A DNA stretch of 64,000 nt from the NCBI RefSeq assembly GCF_902167145.1, contig NC_050102.1:11346850-11410849 (forward strand), read 5' to 3'. Shown here in pieces: positions 57,499 to 64,000 of this stretch. Numbering within the stretch: the stretch's first letter is position 1; every line of letters starts with the position of its first letter. The notes beneath the pieces were generated by a model. It ran no database searches. It had not been told where the DNA came from and saw only the letters and a program-made list of their open reading frames with translations. The translations under genes were made by a program, and so were the position numbers. Origin of the DNA: Zea mays (lineage: Eukaryota; Streptophyta; Magnoliopsida; Poales; Poaceae).

Positions 57499-60400
57499 GT
57501 TTATGCATCCGAGGGCTCAAGCTGGATTATCGACAGCGGATGCACAAACCACATGACGGGGGAGAAGAAGATGTTCACCTCCTACGTCAAGAACAAAGAT
57601 TCCTAAGATTCGATCATCTTTGGAGACGGGAATCAAGGCAAGGTTAAAGGACTAGGAAAAATAGCTATTTCATCTGAGCATTCCATATCTAATGTGTTCT
57701 TAGTTGAATCGCTCGGGTATAACTTGTTGTCCGTTAGTCAACTATGTAATATGGGTTACAATTGCTTATTTACCAATGTAGATGTGTCTGTCTTTAGAAG
57801 GAGTGATGGTTCATTAGCTTTTAAGGGTGTACTAGACGACAAACTCTATTTAGTTGATTTTTCGAAGGAGGAGGCCGGTCTAGATGCATGCTTAATTGCT
57901 AAGACTAGCATGGGCTGGCTGTGGCATCGCGGTCTAGCACATGTTGGGATGAAGAACCTTCATAAACTTCTAAAGGGAGAACATGTGTTAGGTCTAACCA
58001 ATGTAACTTTCGAAAAAGATAGACCTTGTGCAGCTTGTCAAGCAGGTAAATAGGTGGGAAGTTCTCATCATAGCAAAAATGTGATGACCACATCAAGACC
58101 TTTGGAGCTACTTCACATGGACCTCTTCGGACCCGTCGCCTACCTCAGCATCGGGGGAAGTAAGTATGGTCTTGTTATTGTTGATGATTTTTCCCGCTTC
58201 ACTTGGGTATTCTTTTTGCAGGATAAAACAGAAACCCAAGGGACCCTAAAGCGCTTCCTAAGGAGAGCTCAAAACGAATTTGAGCTCAAGGTGAAAAAGA
58301 TAAGGAGCGACAACGGGTCCGAGTTCAAGAATCTGCAAGTGGAGGAGTACCTTGAGGAGGAAGGAATCAAGCACGAGTTCTTCGCTCCCTACACACCACA
58401 GCAAAACGGTGTGGTAGAGAGGAAGAACAGGACGCTTATAGACATGGCGAGGACGATGCTTGGTGAATTCAAGACTCCCAAGCGGTTTTGGTCGGAAGAT
58501 GTGAACACAGCCTGCCACGCCATAAACCGGGTCTACCTTCATCACCTCCTCAAGAAGACGTCGTAGGAACTTCTAACCGGTAACAAACTCAACGTATCAT
58601 ACTTTCGTGTATTTGGGAGTAAATGTTATATTCTAGTGAAGAAAGGTAGGAATTCCAAATTTGCTCCCAAGGCTGTAGAAGGGTTTTTGTTAGGATATGA
58701 CTCAAATACAAAGGTGTATAGGGTCTTCAACAAATCATCGGGTTTGGTTGAAGTCTCTAGCGACGTTGTATTTGATGAGACTATTGGCTCTCCAAGAGAG
58801 CAAGTTGATCTTGATAATGTAGATGAAGATGACGTTCCAACGGCCGCAATACGCACCAAGGCAATTGGAGATGTGCAACCACAGGAACAAAAAGAGCAAG
58901 ATAAACCTTCTTCCTCAACAATGGTGCATCCCCCAACTCAAGACAATGAACTGGTTCATCAAGAAGAGGCGTGTGATCAAGGGGGAGCACAAGATGATCA
59001 AGTTATGGAGGAAGAAGCACCACAAGCCCCTCCCACTCTAGTCCGAGCGACGATTCAAAGGAATCATCTCGTCGACCAGATTTTGGGTGATTTAAGCAAG
59101 GGAGTAACTACTCGCTCTAGATTAGTTAATTTTTGTGAGCATTACTCGTTTATCTCTTCTATTGAGCCTTTCAGGGTAGATGAGGCCTTGCTAGATCCGG
59201 ACTGGGTGTTAGCCATGCAGGAAGAGCTCAATAACTTCAAGCGAAATGAAGTTTGGACCCTGGTGCCACGTCGAAAGCAAAACGTTGTGGGAACCAAGTG
59301 GGTGTTCCGCAACAAGCAAGACGAGCACGGGGTGGTGACAAGGAACAAGGCTCGACTTGTGGCAAAAGGTTATGCCCAAGTCGCAGGTTTGGACTTTGAG
59401 GAGACTTTTGCTCGTGTGGCTAGGCTAGAGTCTATTCGCATTTTGTTAGCCTATGCCTCTCACCATTCTTTCAGGTTGTTCCAAATGGATGTGAAGAGCG
59501 CTTTCCTCAACGGGCCAATCAAGGAGGAGGTGTACGTGGAGCAACCCCCTGGCTTTGAGGATGAACGGTACCCCGACCACGTGTGTAAGCTCTCTAAGGC
59601 GCTCTATGGACTTAAGCAAGCACCAAGAGCATGGTATGAATGCCTTAGAGATTTTTTAATTGCTAATGCTTTCAAGGTTGGGAAAGCCGATCCAACTCTT
59701 TTCACTAAGACTTGTGATGGTGACCTATTTGTGTGCCAAATTTATGTCGATGACATAATATTTGGTTCTACTAACCAAAAGTCTTGTGAGGAGTTTAGCA
59801 GGGTGATGACACAGAAATTTGAGATGTCGATGATGGGCGAGCTAAACTACTTCCTTGGGTTCCAAGTGAAGCAACTCAAGGACGGCACCTTCATCTCGCA
59901 AACAAAGTACACGCAAGACTTGCTCAAGCGGTTCGGGATGAAGGACGCCAAGCCCGCAAAGACTCCAATGGGAACTGACAGACATGTCGACCTCAACAAA
60001 GGAGGTATGTTCGTTGATCAAAAGGCATACCAGTCTATGATAGGATCCTTGCTTTATTTATGTGCTAGTAGACCGGATATTATGCTAAGTGTATGCATGT
60101 GTGCTAGATTTCAATCCGATCCAAGGGAATGCCACCTAGTGGCCGTTAAGCGAATACTTAGATATTTAGTTGCTACGCCTTGCTTCGGGATCTGGTATCC
60201 AAAAGGGTCTACCTTTGACTTGATTGGATACTCAGACTCCGATTATGCTGGATGCAAGGTTGATAGGAAGAGTACATCAGGGACGTGCCAATTCCTAGGA
60301 AGGTCCCTGGTGTCTTGGAGTTCAAAGAAACAAACCTCTGTTGCCCTATCCACCGCTGAGGCCGAGTACGTTGCCGCAGAACAGTGTTGCGCGCAACTAC

Positions 60401-60696
60401 TTTGGATGAGGCAAACCCTCTGGGACTTTGGATACAATCTGAGCAAAGTCTCACTCCTATGTGATAATGAGAGTGCAATTCGCATGGCGGATAATCCTAT
60501 TGAACACAGCCGCACTAAGCACATAGACATCCGACATCACTTTTTGAGAGACCACCAACAAAAGGGAGATATCGAAGTGTTTTATGTTAGCACCGAGAAC
60601 CAGCTAGCCGATATCTTTACCAAGCCTTTAGATGAGAAGACCTTTTGCAGGCTGCGTAGTGAGCTAAATGTCTTAGATTCACGGAACTTGGATTGA
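57499..60696 (+). pseudogene. Sirevirus pol of element C, several stops
   Basis: Protease with WIIDSG (about 57523-57540), integrase zinc region, integrase core (SDNGSEF intact), reverse transcriptase (YVDDIIFGS near 59746-59772), RNase H and ADIFTKPL tail. In-frame stops: TAA 57604-57606, TAG 58051-58053 and TAG 58564-58566; the first two look like single C-to-T changes in Gln codons. From 58636 to 60696 the frame is open (686 codons), covering RT and RNase [10 protein letters not shown] replaces the usual FAPVARLES. Here gag and pol share a frame, separated by TAA plus four sense codons, unlike elements A and B. Confidence 0.9.
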
Positions 60697-61480
60697 TCTA
60701 TTGCATACATGTGTTTTATGCCTTTGATCATGTAATTTATGCATTTCAATCGATTTTGTTCATTGGTAGTGCTCAAGTTGTACCCATGACCCCCGGACCT
60801 CACAAGTCCATTTGCAAGTGATGCACTTATTTAGGGGGAGGCATGCTACAACTTGACACTTTGAGACTAACCTTGTGTTTGAGTTTATTTGTTTTAGTCT
60901 CAAAAGTGGATTGAATGGGAAAGGTGGACTTGGACCATGAAAGACTTCCACTGCACTCCGATGAGAGGGTACTTAACTCCAAGTTCATCTCTATACACTT
61001 ATTGCCTTTTGCTCTTAAATGACAATTTTGGTGAGGCAATGGGGTTAAAGGGCCAAGATTGATCCCGTTTTGGTGCTTAATGCCAAAGGGGGAGAAAATA
61101 AGGCCAAAGCAAATGGATCAGCTACCACTTGTGAAATTTTTGAAAAAGAGTAGAGTAGAACTTTTGATTTGTCAAAATAACTCTTACTATCAAAATTTGG
61201 TCTCTTGTGGGGAGAATGTTTGATTATGGGAAAAAGAGGGAGTTTTTGGCTCTTAATCATTTTTACTCTTGGATTATCTCTCCTTGTGTCTAAACATGTG
61301 TGTTTAACTTAGAGATAGGAAAATGAATTTGAATTGCAAAAACAAACCAAGTGGTGGCGAAGAACGATCCAAATATGTCAAATCTTGTCAAAGACTATTT
61401 TTGTTCTCAATTGCATTGATGTTGCACTTCCATTTGTTGCTTTTTGATGTGTTGGCATAAATCACCAAAAAGAGGGAGAT
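60697..61480 (+). other. 3' region of element C with multiple polypurine tracts
   Basis: Purine tracts at 60833-60840, 61085-61094, about 61228-61242 and the LTR-adjacent AAAAAGAGGGAGA (61467-61479). No ORF of note. Confidence 0.8.
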
Positions 61481-62725
61481 TGAAAGGGAAATGTGCCCTT
61501 GGGCCATTTCTAGTATATTTTGGTGATTAAGTGCCCAACACATATTGAGTGAGTAATTATATGTCAAATGATGGATGAAGTGCGAATCGACAAGAAGGTA
61601 TGGTTCTAGACTTAGTACATTGGTTTTTACGTACTAATATATTTGTCTAAGTGCTAGAATCAGGGAAAGAAAAGGATTGGAAAAGAGTTGGCTGTGTACA
61701 GCCAACTGCTGCTCAGTCTAGGTGCACCGGACAGTGTCCGATGGTGCACCGGACAGTGTCCGGTGTGCCAGGCTGGACTCCGGCGAACTGGCCACTCTCG
61801 GGAAACTGTGGCGGCGTACGGCTATAATTCACCGGACTGTCCGGTGAGCCAACGGCCGCCAGCACAACGGTCGGCCGCACAATCCGCGCGCGACGCGTGG
61901 CCCCAGCCAACGGTCGGCTGGGGGCACCGGACTATCCGGTGTGCACCGGACAGTGTCCGGTGCGCCAACGGCTACAATTCTGCAACGGTCGGTTGTGCCA
62001 TTTTAGGAAGGAGATCCGCACCGGACAATGAACAGTGGACGTCCGGTGGTGCACCGGACTGTCCAGTGCGCCACCCGACAGAAGGCAAGAATTGCCCGCC
62101 AAGAATGCCTCCAACGGCTCCTAGCTGCCTTGGGGCTATAAAAGGGACCCCTAGGCACATGGAGGAGACACCTAAGCATACTTTGAGCATTCTAAGTCTT
62201 CCACACTCCATCTCCGCGCACTTGATTGACTTTCTCAGTGATTTGAGCTCTGTTCTAGTGGTGAACTTGTTGCGATTCATTTGAGCTCAAGTCTTGGCTG
62301 TGTGTGTGCGTATTGCTGCGGATTTGTGTGTATTGCTTCCCTCCCTTACTCTAAGTGCTTTCACTTTGATCTTTGTTGTAAGGGCGAGAGACTCCAAGTT
62401 GTGGAGATTCCTCGCAAACGGGAAAGAGTATAAGAAAGAAAACAACCGTGGTATTCAAGTGGATCATTGGATCACTTGAAAGGGGTTGAGTGCAACCCTC
62501 GTCCATTGGGACGCCACAACGTGGAGTAGGCAAGTGTTATACTTGGCCGAACCACGGGATAAATCATCGTGTCTCTTGTGCTTGTTTTCTTTGTTACTAT
62601 TGTGTTTCACAAGAGCTCGGTTCTTAGCCACTTGATTCTATTGTGCTAACACTTAATCAAGTTTTGTGGCTATAAGTTTCAAGTTTTTACAGGATCACCT
62701 ATTCACCCCCCTCTAGGTGCTCTCA
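61481..62725 (+). repeat. 3' LTR of element C
   Basis: 1,245 bp. It lacks the MITE, and has one palindrome unit fewer at about 61831 and one more near 62048 relative to the 5' LTR, indicating gain or loss of palindrome units. TATAAAAG at 62137-62144. Confidence 0.9.
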
Positions 62726-62730
62726 ATTCT

Positions 62731-62889
62731 TTGTGTATACAATCACCATAGTTGATTCTCATAGATTGTTTACTTGTTGTCACTAGAGAATTTATACCTC
62801 TTGTCATATTGATTAAATTTCTCTAGTGTTTTTTGTTTTAGTCAAAACCGTCTATTCATCCCCCTCTAGCCGGTGTCCTAGATCCTACA
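62731..62889 (+). repeat. 5' LTR of copia element D, last part
   Basis: Completes the LTR begun at 51780; ends CCTACA at 62889. With element C and its duplication removed, the LTR is about 1.69 kb. Confidence 0.7.
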
Positions 62890-62891
62890 AG

Positions 62892-62904
62892 TGGTATCAG
62901 AGCC
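62892..62904 (+). promoter_or_regulatory. Primer-binding site of copia element D
   Basis: TGGTATCAGAGCC, initiator Met-tRNA type, two bases after the LTR end. Confidence 0.8.
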
Positions 62905-62950
62905 GAGGACTCCATTGTTTGTGGATCTAATCATCCTGGAGTGGGACCAA

Positions 62951-63217
62951 ATGGCTAGTGACAACAATGTGCACATTGGGAAGCCACCGCATTTTGATGG
63001 GAATAGCTACGACTATTGGAAAATAAGAATGTCAATGCATCTTAGAGCAATGGGTGGAAAAATTTGGCCAATTGTCAAGGATGGGTTTGTTGTGTTGAAA
63101 GAAGATGAACCATCGGCTAGTGACAATGAAAACATTCTTACAAATGATCAAACCATGAATGTATTCTATGATGCTCTTGACATAAATGAGTTCAACTGTA
63201 TCAAGAATCTCACAACT
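62951..63217 (+). pseudogene. Copia gag, N-terminal fragment (element D)
   Basis: ATG 62951 opens about 89 codons of a copia gag: KPPHFDGNSYDYWKIRM, then a MHLRAMG...IWPIV segment and DINEFNCIKNLTT. This is the standard first third of copia gag proteins. At about 63217 the sequence changes, within one codon, to gypsy pol; the rest of gag and all of pol are absent. The open frame to 63280 is therefore a chance fusion. Confidence 0.8.
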
Positions 63218-64000
63218 TCACGTGAGGAAGCTGGAAAAGGACTTCACTGCCCTGGAACTGCAACACGTTCCTCGGGCTGACAACTCGGCGGCAGATGACC
63301 TCTCCGTGAGGGCATCAACTTGGGCACCCATGCCCGAGGGCGTCTTCGAAAGACGGCTGCTGAGACCCACCGCCCAGTCGGCCGAACTGGGCGAAGGGGG
63401 CGAGACTAGCACCTCGAAGCTAGCAGTCCCGGTGGCGTTCCATATATAGAAAACACTGAAGGCTGTGTGTGCTATAGGAAATCCTGCCAGTCCCGTAGCG
63501 ACACAGTCAATATCTCAGAGTGGTCCCGATGCATGGATCTCCGAGATCCAGGACTACCTGAAGGAAAATATCCTTCCTGAAGACCATGTGTTCGCCGAGT
63601 GCATAGTGCGGTTGGCTAAACGCACGCGGTGGTGGAAGGGGATCTCTACCGCCGTGGCGCCAACGGCATTCTCATGCGATGCATTACCCAGGAGGAGGGT
63701 CATGAGTTGCTCACGGAGATCCATGAAGGAGAGTGCGGAAGTAATTCATCATCCCGCACACTGGTTGGTAAGGCCTTCCGGCATGGCTTTTACTGGCCAA
63801 CCGCTCTCCAGGATGCAGCTGAGATGGTAAAGTCCTGCAAGGCATGCCAGTTCCATGCAAAGCAGATACACACACCAGCTTAGGCTCTGCATATGATTCC
63901 ACCCTCCTGGCCATTCGCCGTATGGGGGGTGGATATCCTGGGACCACTCCCCAGGGCCGTCAGCGGGTGTCGGTTCCTCTTCGTCTCCATCGATAAGTTC
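63218..64000 (+). pseudogene. Huck-like Tat-clade gypsy pol: RNase H end and integrase start
   Basis: Recognisable segments: LELQHVPRADNSAADDLS (end of RNase H), a linker, a short frame ending in the integrase zinc region (RTLVGKAFRHGFYWP, SCKACQFHAKQIH), then WPFAVWGVDILGPLPRA, the first Asp block of the integrase core, running off the window. There is a frameshift near 63620-63630 (two overlapping frames 63465-63830 and 63629-63883) and a TAG at 63881-63883, where related elements have Gln. Dead fragment; its left end is the junction with element D and its right end is outside. Confidence 0.82.

Larger units (their letters stand above)
53304..62730 (+). mobile_element. Ji-like Sirevirus (element C), complete structure, defective
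   Basis: Element 53309-62725, TGAAAGGGAAATG at the start and GTGCTCTCA at the end. Flanks are GTTCT (53304-53308) and ATTCT (62726-62730), a 5-bp duplication with one mismatch. LTRs are 1,775 bp (1,239 without an inserted MITE) and 1,245 bp, about 2% diverged with several small indels. gag has two frameshifts and pol has several stops. The LTR start resembles the Ji type; the assignment to the Ji/Opie Sirevirus group is firm, the family name less so. Confidence 0.85.

Overview
The window is plant nuclear DNA, almost certainly maize (Zea mays) or a very close relative. One ordinary spliced gene sits at the left end. The rest, from about 10.3 kb to the right edge, is nested LTR retrotransposons of families typical of maize: Opie- and Ji-like Sireviruses, Tekay/Xilon-like chromoviruses with LTRs of about 3.4 kb, and Tat-clade gypsy elements. 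I found no rRNA, tRNA, CRISPR or bacterial-type operon.

Region 1 (1-8.6 kb): the plant maintenance DNA methyltransferase MET1 (DNMT1 family), + strand. Eleven coding exons can be joined from 2507 to the stop at 8465, about 1,528 codons. Only a short N-terminal exon is missing, and it probably lies upstream of the window. A 377-bp hAT-type MITE with a perfect 8-bp target-site duplication (TSD) sits in one intron.

Region 2 (8.6-10.3 kb, continuing at 30.15-30.5 kb): AT-rich then GC-richer DNA that I cannot assign.

Region 3 (10.35-30.14 kb): a Tekay-like chromovirus (TSD AAGGG, LTRs about 1% diverged by eye) with a ruined pol and no gag. Its reverse transcriptase is split by a very young Opie-like element (TSD GTACC, LTRs differing at 2 of 1,321 positions) whose gag and pol are both open.

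Region 4 (30.5-51.8 kb): the start and the 3' LTR of an older gypsy element (E) lie 20 kb apart. Between them are a 3'-truncated Tat-clade element, a minus-strand gypsy-like element with a 3.6-kb LTR and an unusual first ORF, AT-rich debris, and a tandem Opie arrangement (truncated internal, LTR, full internal, LTR).

Region 5 (51.8-64 kb): a copia LTR (element D) is split by a Ji-like Sirevirus (element C), whose 5' LTR carries a 528-bp hAT MITE. D then runs into the RNase H/integrase part of a Huck-like Tat element at the right edge.

Biologically the window places a CG-methylation maintenance gene beside retrotransposons of the kind its product helps silence. No wholly new system is evident. 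The best leads are the Sirevirus gag-pol junction, the paired LTR palindromes, a strong CTTCG/CGAAG excess in the Tat element, the unusual ORF of the minus-strand element, and the tandem Opie rearrangement.
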